This document shows, in pieces, positions 1 through 8,115 of a DNA stretch of 64,000 nucleotides. The position numbers and the translations under genes were made by a program. The number at the start of each line of letters is the position of its first letter. Position 1 is the first letter of the stretch. The DNA is taken from NCBI RefSeq assembly GCF_002727125.1, contig NZ_NHOA01000149.1:40260-104259 (forward strand), written 5' to 3'. The notes below the pieces were generated by a model that had not been told where the DNA came from, searched no databases, and saw only the letters and a program-made list of their open reading frames with translations. This stretch comes from Halorubrum persicum. Its GTDB lineage: Archaea > Halobacteriota > Halobacteria > Halobacteriales > Haloferacaceae.

Positions 1-418
1 TCTCGCCCTCGGCGACCGCGTCGAACGTCTCGACCTCGTCGCCGACCGCCTCCACCTCCTCGATCATCACGACCGCGTCGGCGCCCTCGGGGACCGCGCT
101 GCCGGTGTGTACCCGCGCGGCCTCGCCCGGCGCGATCGAATCGGCTTCGGTGCCGACCGCGCGCAGGACTGCCGGCGACCGACCCGATGCCCCGAACGTG
201 TCCTCGGCGCGGACCGCGTACCCGTCCATCGCCGCGCGGTCGTAGTTCGGGACCGGCCTCGGCGCGTCGATCCGCTCGGCGACGACCCGCCCGTCCGCGT
301 CGGCGAGCGGCGCCGACTCGGTCCGGCCGTGGGGCTCTGCGGCGTCGAGCAGCGTCGCCAGCGCGTCCGCGACGCGGGTCCGCCGTTTGAAGCCGGCCTC
401 GCGTCTGTCGTGGCTCAT
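1..418 (-). CDS. moeA: Molybdopterin molybdotransferase MoeA, N-terminal part (runs off left edge)
   Basis: The start codon is at 418 and 139 residues are visible before the gene leaves the window. MoeA inserts molybdate into adenylylated molybdopterin in the last step of molybdenum cofactor synthesis in the cytoplasm. Two family landmarks are readable: PVPNYDRAAMDGYAVRA at residues 55-71 and HTGSAVPEGADAVVMIE at residues 104-120. Length and the catalytic C-terminal MoCF-binding domain cannot be judged because the 3' part is missing. The window also encodes a molybdoenzyme operon at 51-59 kb that would need this cofactor, although the two loci are far apart. The family call is confident; the paralogue cannot be named because haloarchaea often carry more than one moeA. 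Confidence 0.85.
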   Translation of the reverse strand, partial: MSHDRREAGFKRRTRVADALATLLDAAEPHGRTESAPLADADGRVVAERIDAPRPVPNYDRAAMDGYAVRAEDTFGASGRSPAVLRAVGTEADSIAPGEAARVHTGSAVPEGADAVVMIEEVEAVGDEVETFDAVAEGE

Positions 419-467
419 GGCCGGTCGTTTCGCGCGCGCAGGCAAAAACCCGTCTCCGGCGGGACCG

Positions 468-1373
468 TCAGGTCACCCACGAGAGGACGCGCGCGGCCCG
501 GTGGGTGCCCTGCGAGACGGCGACCCGGGCGGTCGAGACGGCCTCGGCGACGCCGCGGCGCGCGGCGGTCGCGCTCCGGATCGCTCCGGTCCGCGCGTAG
601 TACCCCGACTTGCGGCCGGCCGCGCCGACGTAGTGTTTCGCCGCCATCCGGATCGGCGCGCGGCGACCGTCCACCCGCGTGGTCCCGTTCCGGATCGCGT
701 CGAGCACGTCGTCCGCCGTGACGGCGTCGACCGACTCGCGCCCCTTGACCTCGACGTCGGTGAACGCGCGCCCGACGTACTCTAAGTGGTGCGCGTCGCT
801 CGCGGCGACCCCCGGATAGCCGTACTTGGCGGCGAACCGCCGCGCGCGGCGGTTGCGATAGCCGGTGAACAGCCACGCGTTGAACACCTCGATCGCGTCG
901 ACCTCGGGGATCGGCGGGGCCACCGGCGATCCCCCGTCCCCGGCGGCGTCGACGCTCGCGCCGTTCGCCCCCGCCTCCCCGTCTTCCGCGCCCGGTACGG
1001 GGATGTTCCGCTCGCGGACGCCGTGCCGCGACCGCTGGAAGGGGTGCGGAACGATCGCGACGCCGCCGTGGTCGTGGATCCACGCGACCGTCTCGTCGTA
1101 GGGGCGCCGGCGCGGCGGCATGCGCTCGACGCCGATCGCGAGCAGGTGGCCGTGCGCGGTCGACACCTCCACGCCCGGGATACCGATCAGCCCGAACTCG
1201 TCGGCGATCTCGGCCGCGCGCTTCGACTCGCCGATCACGTCGTGGTCGGTGATGACCACCGCGTCGAGCCCGATCTCCGCGGCGTGTTCCAAGATGAGCT
1301 CCACCGGTTCGTGGCCGTCGTAGCTGTCGTCCGAGTGGACGTGGGGGTCGATGCTGACGGTGACGCGGGACAC
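468..1373 (-). CDS. PHP-domain metal-dependent phosphoesterase
   Basis: A 301-residue protein of the PHP family (polymerase and histidinol phosphatase-like metal hydrolases). The metal-binding signatures are in order: DPHVHSDDSYDG near the N-terminus, VITDHD, GVEVSTAHGHLLAIG, IVPHPF and SDAHHL. An acidic insert separates the PHPF and SDAHH motifs. The substrate is unknown; relatives hydrolyse phosphoesters such as nucleotides or polyphosphorylated small molecules. I chose the GTG at 1373 because a TATA box (GTTTATATG, 1395-1403) lies about 26 bases upstream, as expected for a leaderless haloarchaeal gene. An ATG at 1397 in the same frame overlaps that box and is less likely. It is probably transcribed alone. 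Confidence 0.85.
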   Translation of the reverse strand: MSRVTVSIDPHVHSDDSYDGHEPVELILEHAAEIGLDAVVITDHDVIGESKRAAEIADEFGLIGIPGVEVSTAHGHLLAIGVERMPPRRRPYDETVAWIHDHGGVAIVPHPFQRSRHGVRERNIPVPGAEDGEAGANGASVDAAGDGGSPVAPPIPEVDAIEVFNAWLFTGYRNRRARRFAAKYGYPGVAASDAHHLEYVGRAFTDVEVKGRESVDAVTADDVLDAIRNGTTRVDGRRAPIRMAAKHYVGAAGRKSGYYARTGAIRSATAARRGVAEAVSTARVAVSQGTHRAARVLSWVT

Positions 1374-1477
1374 GGCTGGGGTAACGCCGGGAGACATATA
1401 AACGCGACCGCCGCGTCAGACGACCCGCCGCCGGCGCGTCAGACAAGGGTTAGGTACCCGTGGATGAACACGGACGT

Positions 1478-2005
1478 ATGAGCGACCCGGAAGACGACGC
1501 GACGGGCGAGGCCGCGCCGGACGACGCCGACCAGGACGCCGACGTCGACGCGACCGACCGCGAGTACGTCGATCGCGCGATCGAGCTCGCCGAGGAGGCC
1601 GTCGAGATGGGGAACACCCCGTTCGGCGCGCTGCTCGTCCTCGACGGTGAGATCGTCGGCGAGGGTCACAACGAGACGCTGACCGAGGACGATCTGGCGG
1701 CCCACCCGGAGCTGACGCTCGCGCGGTGGGCCGGCCGCGAGCTCGACGCCGACGAGCGCGCACGCTGCACGATGTACGCCAGCACCGAGCCGTGCCCGAT
1801 GTGCGCGGCCGGGATCCACTACGCCGGGATCGGCCGGGTCGTCTTCGGCGTCGCCGGCGAGACCCTCGACGAGCTCACCGGCGACGTGGTGTCGATCCCC
1901 TGCGCGGAGGTGATCCGGCGGGCCGACGGCGAGACGGACGTCGACGGACCGATCGCCGAGTCGGCCGCGATGGAGCTCCACGAGTCGGTGTACGGTGACG
2001 CGTAG
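1478..2005 (+). CDS. Nucleoside/nucleobase deaminase (CDA/TadA-like zinc deaminase)
   Basis: A 175-residue zinc-dependent deaminase of the cytidine deaminase-like fold, with an acidic N-terminal tail of about 25 residues. The zinc and catalytic residues are visible as HPE (usually HAE in this family), followed by the PCPMC motif in TEPCPMCAAGI. Such enzymes hydrolytically remove an amino group from cytosine, guanine or tRNA adenosine. The exact substrate cannot be told from sequence by eye. The ATG at 1478 fits better than an in-frame GTG at 1460. The next gene, a PfkB kinase, starts 31 bases downstream on the same strand, so the two may be co-transcribed in a small nucleoside or sugar salvage unit. 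Confidence 0.85.
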   Translation: MSDPEDDATGEAAPDDADQDADVDATDREYVDRAIELAEEAVEMGNTPFGALLVLDGEIVGEGHNETLTEDDLAAHPELTLARWAGRELDADERARCTMYASTEPCPMCAAGIHYAGIGRVVFGVAGETLDELTGDVVSIPCAEVIRRADGETDVDGPIAESAAMELHESVYGDA

Positions 2006-2035
2006 CTCGGCCCAGCGAAGGGGGGCGCGGCACCG

Positions 2036-3028
2036 ATGACCGGACCGCCGCCGGTTCTCGCGGTCGGCGCCGCGGCGATCGACGAGTGGTACGCCGTCAG
2101 CAACCTCCCCGAGCCCGACGGCGGCGCGTTCGCGAGGGAGGTGACGACCGCGTTCGGCGGCGTCGGCGCCAACGTCTGCGTCGCGCTCGACCGGCTCGGG
2201 CGCGAGGTCGGGCTCGTGAGCCGCGTCGGCGACGACGAGTACGGCCGGCGGGCCCGCGAGTACCTCGCCGACACCGGCGTCGACGCCTCTCGCGTCTCGG
2301 TCGGAGAGGACCCCTCGACGCGGTCGGTGATACTCAGCGATCCCGCGGGCGAGCGCGCCATCGTCACGGCGGGTGAGAGCTTCCGGCGCCTCCGGCTGGA
2401 CGCGGCGGACCGCGAGGCGCTCGCCGCGACCGAGGCCGTCTTTCTCACCGGGTACACGCCCGACTCGGTCTCGCGGGCGGTGCTCGATGCGGTCGAGTCG
2501 GCCGCCGACCCGCCCGCGCTCGCCTTCGACCTCTCGGGTCCGGTCGAGGAGCTCGTCGGCCGCGGGACCGAGCCGGAGACGATCTACCGGCTCCTCCGCG
2601 CCGCCAACCTGTTCGTCGCCGGCGACGTGGCGGCCGCGGCCTACTTCGGCGGGCCGGACGCCGCGGTGGATCGCATCGCGGCCGCACAGCGCGCGCGCGG
2701 TGACCCCGATCGGTCATCGCTCGGCGGCGACGGCTGGCCCCGTGCGGTCCTCACCCACGGCGCCGACGGCATGACCGTCGTCGCCGACGGGAACGTCAGT
2801 GAGTACGACGCGTTCCACGTCGACCGGGTCGACGCGACCGGCGCCGGCGACGCGTTCGTCGCGGGGCTGATCGATCGGTGGTTCGCCGACGGCGGGCGTG
2901 TCGGCGTCGCCGACGGGGTCCGGTTCGCGGCCGCGGTCGCCGCGATCAACTGCACGTCCCGCTTCGCCCAGCGCGGACTCCCGACCCGAGACGAAGTGGA
3001 AGCGTTCCTCGCTGAGCGGGGACGCTGA
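2036..3028 (+). CDS. PfkB-family carbohydrate/nucleoside kinase
   Basis: A 330-residue ribokinase-type kinase that transfers the gamma-phosphate of ATP to a sugar or nucleoside hydroxyl. The N-terminal GG signature region (TAFGGVGANVCVALDRLG) and the C-terminal signature VDATGAGDAFVAGL, with the catalytic Asp of the GAGD anion hole near residue 272, are both intact. Length is normal for the family. It follows the deaminase by 31 bases on the same strand and ends 57 bases before the convergent BtpA-like gene. The substrate is not identifiable; ribose, 2-keto-3-deoxygluconate or a nucleoside are all possible. Confidence 0.9.
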   Translation: MTGPPPVLAVGAAAIDEWYAVSNLPEPDGGAFAREVTTAFGGVGANVCVALDRLGREVGLVSRVGDDEYGRRAREYLADTGVDASRVSVGEDPSTRSVILSDPAGERAIVTAGESFRRLRLDAADREALAATEAVFLTGYTPDSVSRAVLDAVESAADPPALAFDLSGPVEELVGRGTEPETIYRLLRAANLFVAGDVAAAAYFGGPDAAVDRIAAAQRARGDPDRSSLGGDGWPRAVLTHGADGMTVVADGNVSEYDAFHVDRVDATGAGDAFVAGLIDRWFADGGRVGVADGVRFAAAVAAINCTSRFAQRGLPTRDEVEAFLAERGR

Positions 3029-3085
3029 GCGGAGCCCGGCGGCCGACGCACTGACGGGAGACCGGCTCGCCGCCGCTGACCCGGC

Positions 3086-3913
3086 TCACCGCACCTCGTC
3101 CGCCCGTGCGACGACCTCCGCCACCCGCTCGGCGTCGACCGGGGCGGTCGTCTCGCCGCCCTCCTTGAGCGCGGTGCCGACGATCGCGCCGTCGGCGACC
3201 GAGAGCACGTCGCCGATCGTGTCGGCGCGGACGCCGCTGCCGACGAGGACCGGCGTGTCGAGCCCGTGCGCGTCGCGGTCGTCGACGACGGCCTCGAGCG
3301 CCTCGGGGTCCATCGCCTCGCCGGTCCCGCGCCCCGAGGCGATCACGGCGTCGGCGAGCCCCCGCTCGGCGGTGTCGGCGAACGACTCCGCGGAGAACCC
3401 CTCGGCCGAGAGCGGCGCGGAGTGTTTCACGTCGGTGTCGGCGAACACGCCCACGCCGACGCCGAGCCGGTCGCGGAGCCGGATCGTCTCGTGGGCCTTC
3501 CCCTCGACGACGCCCTGGTCCGTGACCCGAGCGCCGGTGTGCACGTTCACCCGGACGTAGTCGGCGCCGACCGCGGCGGCGACCGACAGGGCCGCGTCCG
3601 CGTCGTTGCGGAGGACGTTGATCCCGAGCGGGAGGTCGGTCTCGGCCGCGATCGCCGTCGCGGCCCGCGTGACGCCCGCGACGACGTGTTTCGGCGCGTC
3701 GTCCGGATAGAACGGGGCATCCCCGAAGTTCTCGACCATGATCCCGTCGACGCCGCCCCGGTCGAGCGCGCGGGCGTCGGCGGCGGCGCGGTCGAGCGCG
3801 TCCCGCATCGCGGTCGCACCGTCGTCCGGCGCCTTCGGCGCTCCCGGGAGGGGCGGGAGGTGTACCATGCCGATCACGGGCGCGCGGGTTCCGAAGGTGG
3901 CCTCGAACTCCAT
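3086..3913 (-). CDS. BtpA/SgcQ family TIM-barrel protein
   Basis: A 275-residue protein of the BtpA family, recognised by PVIGMVHLPPLPGAP at the N-terminus, GGVDGIMVENFGDAPF, the central LPLGINVLRNDADAAL and VRVNVHTGARVTDQG. The cyanobacterial founder BtpA affects photosystem I stability. Archaeal and enteric (SgcQ) relatives lack a proven reaction but look like TIM-barrel enzymes of sugar metabolism. The start at 3913 is supported by a TATA-like CTTATG near 3940 on the minus strand, consistent with a leaderless transcript. It converges with the PfkB kinase gene, so a shared sugar pathway is an inference from context only. Confidence 0.85.
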   Translation of the reverse strand: MEFEATFGTRAPVIGMVHLPPLPGAPKAPDDGATAMRDALDRAAADARALDRGGVDGIMVENFGDAPFYPDDAPKHVVAGVTRAATAIAAETDLPLGINVLRNDADAALSVAAAVGADYVRVNVHTGARVTDQGVVEGKAHETIRLRDRLGVGVGVFADTDVKHSAPLSAEGFSAESFADTAERGLADAVIASGRGTGEAMDPEALEAVVDDRDAHGLDTPVLVGSGVRADTIGDVLSVADGAIVGTALKEGGETTAPVDAERVAEVVARADEVR

Positions 3914-4023
3914 GATGTCGACCGAAGACCCCCGCGGCGCATAAGTCTCACCACACGGGGGTCGTCCGCGCCGCGCTCCGCCCCCACCGTTTAGCCGCTC
4001 GGGCACGAACGGGCCTCCGAACG

Positions 4024-4476
4024 ATGGGGATCGATGTCGACGATCCGGACCCGGTCGACCGCACCGGCGAGGTGACGCTCGTCCTCTCGCTGGGCGCCGC
4101 ACGGCGGCTCGCGGAGCCGGAGGCGACGCTCGCTGACGCGCGCGAGTGGAGCCGCCACGTCGGGATCGTCGCCAACGACGCGGACGCGGTCGAGCGCTTC
4201 GTCCGCGAGACGGGAGTCGAGAACGACTACGCGCTCCGCAACTGGGACAAGTGGGGGACGCTCGAAGACGTCTACGAGGAGACCGACGCTCCGCGGGCGG
4301 TGTTCGTCGGCGCGTCCGACGCGAACCGGCGCGTCGCCACCCACGTCGGCTTCGAATACCTCTCGATCGACGAGGCGGCGGAGAAGGCGGATTGGGCGCT
4401 GTCGGAGCCCGAGCGGTCGAGCCAGTCGGGGATCGTCGGTCGCCTGTGGCGGGCGGTAGAGAAGCGGTTGGACTGA
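4024..4476 (+). CDS. Conserved haloarchaeal protein of unknown function
   Basis: A 150-residue acidic cytoplasmic protein. I do not recognise a characterised family. It has a Rossmann-like alternation of short strands and helices (for example VTLVLSLGAARRLA, then SRHVGIVANDADAVERFV, then PRAVFVGASDANRRVATHVGFEYL) and no signal peptide or membrane segment. The sequence around residues 70-90, ALRNWDKWGTLEDVYEET, is rich in aromatics. A TATA-like TTTAG at about 3990 lies 30 bases before the ATG, consistent with a leaderless start. Codon use matches that of neighbouring genes, so it is very likely a real gene. Confidence 0.75.
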   Translation: MGIDVDDPDPVDRTGEVTLVLSLGAARRLAEPEATLADAREWSRHVGIVANDADAVERFVRETGVENDYALRNWDKWGTLEDVYEETDAPRAVFVGASDANRRVATHVGFEYLSIDEAAEKADWALSEPERSSQSGIVGRLWRAVEKRLD

Positions 4477-4513
4477 GCGCCTCCGGCGAGAACGCGCGGT
4501 TCGCGTCGCGTCG

Positions 4514-4675
4514 CTACCGCTCCAGTTCGACGGTCAGATCGGTCGCGATCCACGCGTCCGTGTTCCCCTCCTCCGTGAACACGGTGCGTTCCGGCGAGCA
4601 GCGACTCGCCTCGACCCGCGGCCGTGCGTCCGACGACTCCTCGACCTCGTGTTCGATCCGGTCCCCAGCGGTCAT
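4514..4675 (-). CDS. Small acidic haloarchaeal protein (53 aa)
   Basis: A 53-residue ORF from the ATG at 4675 to TAG at 4514. The translation is acidic, and its second half reads RTVFTEEGNTDAWIATDLT, which resembles short conserved haloarchaeal proteins of unknown function. It has one Cys and no membrane segment. Support for a real gene comes from the strongly biased third codon positions and from a TATA box on the minus strand (CTATAA at 4702-4707) at the spacing of a leaderless promoter. An inverted repeat (4706-4727) overlaps that promoter and could be an operator. It is divergent from the old yellow enzyme gene. No function is assigned. Confidence 0.7.
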   Translation of the reverse strand: MTAGDRIEHEVEESSDARPRVEASRCSPERTVFTEEGNTDAWIATDLTVELER

Positions 4676-4705
4676 TACCGTTGGGTCAGGGGAGCGGGGG
4701 GTTAT

Positions 4706-4727
4706 AGGTTTCGGTCGACCTAAACCT
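4706..4727. promoter_or_regulatory. Inverted repeat AGGTTT-N10-AAACCT in a divergent promoter
   Basis: Six-base arms AGGTTT (4706-4711) and AAACCT (4722-4727) flank a 10-base spacer that contains the self-complementary GGTCGACC. It overlaps the TATA box of the 53-residue gene and lies upstream of the oxidoreductase gene at 4810. The half CGACCTAAA also occurs upstream of the siderophore-binding protein gene (9376-9384), which hints at a shared regulator. Function is inferred only. Confidence 0.35.
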
Positions 4728-4809
4728 CGAAAACCGACGGGGGCAGTTCGGCGGCGATCCGGGTGGGGGACCGGAGCCCATTACCCCGTGGCCACCGTCG
4801 GCCGATATC

Positions 4810-5910
4810 ATGCCCGACTCGCTTTTCACCCCGTTCACGCTGCGCGACACCGAGTTCCGGAATCGCGTGATGCTGTCGCCGATGTGCCAGTACTCCGCGG
4901 ACGACGGGCTCGCGAACGACTGGCACCGGGTCCACCTCGGTTCCCGGGCCGCCGGCGGGGCGGGAGTCGTGATGACCGAGGCGACCGCCGTCGAGTCCCG
5001 CGGCCGCATCACCCCGGCCTGTCTGGGAATCTGGTCCGACGAGCACGCCGAGGCGATCGAGCCGATCGTGGAGTTCGTCAAATCGCAGGGCGCGACCCCC
5101 GGGATCCAGCTCGCTCACGCCGGCCGGAAGGCCTCGCACCGGCCACCGGCCGAGGGCGGTGCCCCCATCCCCGCCGACGCCGAGCAGGGGTGGGAGACGG
5201 TCTCCGCGACCGACGCGCCGTACCCGGACCCGGACGCCGACGAGGACGAGCTGGCGGCGACCCGCCGGCTGGACGACGCGGGCATCGCCGGGGTGACCGA
5301 CGCGTTCGCCGCCGCCGCGGAGCGCTCGCGGGACGCCGGCTTCGAGATCGCCGAGGTCCACGCGGCCCACGGCTACCTGCTCCACCAGTTCCTCTCGCCG
5401 GTCACCAACGACCGCGACGACGCGTATGGCGGGAGCTTCGAGAATCGCACCCGGCTCCTCCGCGAAATCGTCGAGGCCGTCCGCGACGTCTGGCCCGACG
5501 GGAAACCCATCTTCGTCCGCATCTCCGCGACCGACTGGCTCCCCGACCGCGACTCGTGGGACGCCGACGACTCGGTGCGGCTGGCACCCCTGCTCGCCGA
5601 GGCCGGCGCCGACCTGATCGACGTCTCCGGCGGCGGGATCCACCCGGACCAGCAGCTCCCCGGAACGGGGCCGGGGTATCAGGTGCCGTACGCCGAGGCG
5701 ATCCGAGAGGCGACCGACGTGCCGGTCGCCGCCGTCGGCGGGATCACGGAGCCGACCCACGCCGACGCCCTCGTCCAAAACGGGCGGGCGGACCTCGTCG
5801 CGCTCGGCCGGGAGCTGCTCCGTCACCCCTACTGGCCGCTGGAGGCCGCCCACGAGCTCGGCGCGGACGTTGAGTGGCCGGTGCAGTACCGGCGCGGGCA
5901 GTTCGACTGA
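4810..5910 (+). CDS. Old yellow enzyme family FMN oxidoreductase (YqjM-like)
   Basis: A 366-residue TIM-barrel flavin enzyme of the old yellow enzyme family, YqjM (thermophilic-like) branch. It reduces activated C=C bonds of enals, enones or related xenobiotics with NAD(P)H. The start reads as in the family, and Cys26 and Tyr28 in LSPMCQYS coincide with the redox-tuning Cys26 and Tyr28 of Bacillus YqjM. The substrate-binding His pair is visible in HAAHGYLLHQFLSPVTN, and the phosphate-binding end in VAAVGGIT and LVALGRELLRHPYWP. Length is typical. It is monocistronic, followed 67 bases later by the GNAT gene with its own promoter. The family call is firm; the natural substrate is unknown. Confidence 0.92.
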   Translation: MPDSLFTPFTLRDTEFRNRVMLSPMCQYSADDGLANDWHRVHLGSRAAGGAGVVMTEATAVESRGRITPACLGIWSDEHAEAIEPIVEFVKSQGATPGIQLAHAGRKASHRPPAEGGAPIPADAEQGWETVSATDAPYPDPDADEDELAATRRLDDAGIAGVTDAFAAAAERSRDAGFEIAEVHAAHGYLLHQFLSPVTNDRDDAYGGSFENRTRLLREIVEAVRDVWPDGKPIFVRISATDWLPDRDSWDADDSVRLAPLLAEAGADLIDVSGGGIHPDQQLPGTGPGYQVPYAEAIREATDVPVAAVGGITEPTHADALVQNGRADLVALGRELLRHPYWPLEAAHELGADVEWPVQYRRGQFD

Positions 5911-5977
5911 GGGGGACGCGCGGGACTCCCTCGCACGGGCCGGGAAGACTTATTCCGCTCCCGCGAGCCGACCGGAC

Positions 5978-7195
5978 ATGGAGTACCGAGAGTTCCCCGA
6001 CGAGCGCGCCGACGAGTTCGACGCGTTCATGCGGTACGCGTTCTCTCCGGCGGAGGGGCCGTACGACCCCGAAGAGGCAGACGACCACGACACCATCGCG
6101 GAGACTCGTGGGCTGTTCGCCGACGGCGACCCGGTCGCGGTCTGTGCGCACCACTACTTCTCGCTGCGGCTTCGAGGGGCGGACCGCGAGGTCGCGGGGC
6201 TCTCCGCCGTGGCGTCTCCCCCGGAGCACCGCCGGCAGGGAAACGTCGGTCGCATGCTCCGCGAGTCGCTGGCCGAGTACCGCGACCGCGGTGTCGACGT
6301 CTCGACGCTGTGGCCCTTCGAGTACCCCTTCTACGCCGGCTACGGGTGGGCGACCGCCTCCCGCTATCGCCTCCTCACCGCGCCGCCGGACCAACTCGGG
6401 TTCGTCGACGACCTGATCGCGACCGACGGCGAGGGGGCGGGTGCGTTCCGCCGGCTCGACGGGGACGACTACGCGGCCGTGAAACCGGTGATCGCGGCGG
6501 CGGCCGACCGCTACGACCTGACGATGGACTGGACCGAGGAGTGGTGGCGCGAGCGCGCCCTTCAGGGGTGGAACACCGACCCGTTCGTCTACGGGTGGGA
6601 GCGCGACGGGGAGCTCCGAGCGATCTGCCGGTACTCCTTCGACGACGACGCGGACGACGCGGACGACACCGTGATGCGCGTCTCCGACGTCGTCGCCGCG
6701 GACGACGAGGCGTGGTTCCAGCTCCTCCGGCTCTTCCGCAACCACGACTCGCAGGTCGCCGAGGTCCGGATCCGCGCCCCGCCGGACGCGCCCGCCCTCG
6801 ACCTCGTCGAGGACCCCCGCGCCATCGACTGCAAGCTCCGGGCCGGACCGATGGTCCGCCTCGTCGACGTCGCCGCCGCCCTCGAGGCGCTGGACCCCGA
6901 CCCGGCGATCGAGACCGCCTTCTCGCTGTCGGTCGCCGATCCCCTCGTCGACTGGAACGACGACACCTTCCGGGTAGGCGTCGCTGCCGGGGCGGTGACG
7001 GTCGAGTCGGCGGCCGGCGGAGCAGACGGAGCCGACGCCGCGGTCGACATCGGGAGCCTCTCGCAGCTGTACGTCGGGTACGCGTCGGTCGACGAGGCGG
7101 TCCGGAGCGGCGGACTCGCGGTCGATTCCGGGGTCGCCGCCGACCTACGCGCGCTGTTCCCGCCGCGGACGACGCACCTGCGCGAGGGGTTCTGA
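5978..7195 (+). CDS. GNAT family N-acetyltransferase, Eis-like
   Basis: A 405-residue protein with the architecture of Eis-type acetyltransferases: an N-terminal GNAT fold, a second degenerate GNAT fold and a C-terminal SCP2-like domain. The acetyl-CoA-binding loop is seen as SPPEHRRQGNVGRML at about residues 82-96. It is followed by the family stretch VSTLWPFEYPFYAGYGW. The C-terminal part (SLSVADPLVDWNDDTFRV and the following strands) matches the SCP2-like domain expected in Eis. The substrate is unknown; Eis relatives acetylate amines of drugs or proteins. The ATG at 5978 sits 26 bases after a TATA-like CTTATT (5949-5954), so I prefer it to an upstream in-frame codon. Confidence 0.85.
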   Translation: MEYREFPDERADEFDAFMRYAFSPAEGPYDPEEADDHDTIAETRGLFADGDPVAVCAHHYFSLRLRGADREVAGLSAVASPPEHRRQGNVGRMLRESLAEYRDRGVDVSTLWPFEYPFYAGYGWATASRYRLLTAPPDQLGFVDDLIATDGEGAGAFRRLDGDDYAAVKPVIAAAADRYDLTMDWTEEWWRERALQGWNTDPFVYGWERDGELRAICRYSFDDDADDADDTVMRVSDVVAADDEAWFQLLRLFRNHDSQVAEVRIRAPPDAPALDLVEDPRAIDCKLRAGPMVRLVDVAAALEALDPDPAIETAFSLSVADPLVDWNDDTFRVGVAAGAVTVESAAGGADGADAAVDIGSLSQLYVGYASVDEAVRSGGLAVDSGVAADLRALFPPRTTHLREGF

Positions 7196-7276
7196 GGCGG
7201 TCGGTGCGGGCGCCCGTCTTCCCCGTCTCGTCTCCCCCGGGCGGGCTTTTTACCCGCGGACCGCCTACGACGCGAC

Positions 7277-8092
7277 ATGAGTTCCCGCGACGACCGACGC
7301 GACGACGAGCTCGAGGAGCGGCTCGACGAGCTCGAGGGCGTGTTGAGCGACCTTCGCCGCGACCTCCGCGAGACCGAGCGGGACCGCCGCGGCCCCCCTC
7401 GACCGCCCCGGCTCTCCGAGCTCGTTCGGTTCACCGAGCGGTACACCATCCCCACGGTGATCGCGCTCCTCGAGACGACGATCAAGTCGCTCGAACTGGT
7501 ACAGGGGACGCTCCGGCTCGCCGACCCCGGTCGGAGCCTCGACGAGGCGGGGTCGGCGACCGACCGCCTCGGAGGGGTCCGGGACGGCGCGAGCGCCGGG
7601 CTGTCGCGGTCGCTCTCGGAGCTCCGCACGGCGCTCTCCGAGGCCGACCTTCCGGAGGAGGCCGCCTCCCGCTCGATCATCGAAGACGCGCGCGACCTCA
7701 CGGCGGAGATCGAGGCCCGGATCGACGACGGCCGCCGCGAGGCCGACGCGGCGCGCGCCCGTCGACCCGACGCCGATCGAGGGGGCCTGCGGGACCGAGA
7801 CGAGGAGCGCGACCGAACTGCGCCCGACGAGTCGCCCGACCGCGGGTCGGGGGCGGCGACCGACGACGGCGCCGTCCGGATCGACGTGACGGACCCGGAC
7901 ACCAAGGACCGGTCCGATCACGAGGCGCGCGATGACGGATCCCGCGGCGACGCCGCAGAGTCGCCCGAGGTCGACGTCGAGTCCGAGCTGGAATCGATAA
8001 AGCGAGACGTCGACGGCGCCGAAGAGGAGCACGACGAGAGCGCCGAAAGCGGTGACGACACGGACGACTCCGGAAAACCCGATCGAGAGTAA
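7277..8092 (+). CDS. Acidic coiled-coil haloarchaeal protein, unknown function
   Basis: A 271-residue protein with no recognised catalytic domain. Residues 1-45 are highly charged and predicted coiled coil (repeated ELEERLDELEG-type heptads). A moderately hydrophobic helical stretch follows (FTERYTIPTVIALLETTIKSLELVQGTLRL, about residues 55-84). The C-terminal 130 residues are acidic and low-complexity, likely disordered. The box CTTTTTACC near 7245-7253 fits a leaderless promoter. It may be an amphipathic, membrane-associated or polymer-binding structural protein, but that is inference. Confidence 0.7.
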   Translation: MSSRDDRRDDELEERLDELEGVLSDLRRDLRETERDRRGPPRPPRLSELVRFTERYTIPTVIALLETTIKSLELVQGTLRLADPGRSLDEAGSATDRLGGVRDGASAGLSRSLSELRTALSEADLPEEAASRSIIEDARDLTAEIEARIDDGRREADAARARRPDADRGGLRDRDEERDRTAPDESPDRGSGAATDDGAVRIDVTDPDTKDRSDHEARDDGSRGDAAESPEVDVESELESIKRDVDGAEEEHDESAESGDDTDDSGKPDRE

Positions 8093-8115
8093 CGGACAGG
8101 TCGGCGATCGACCGA

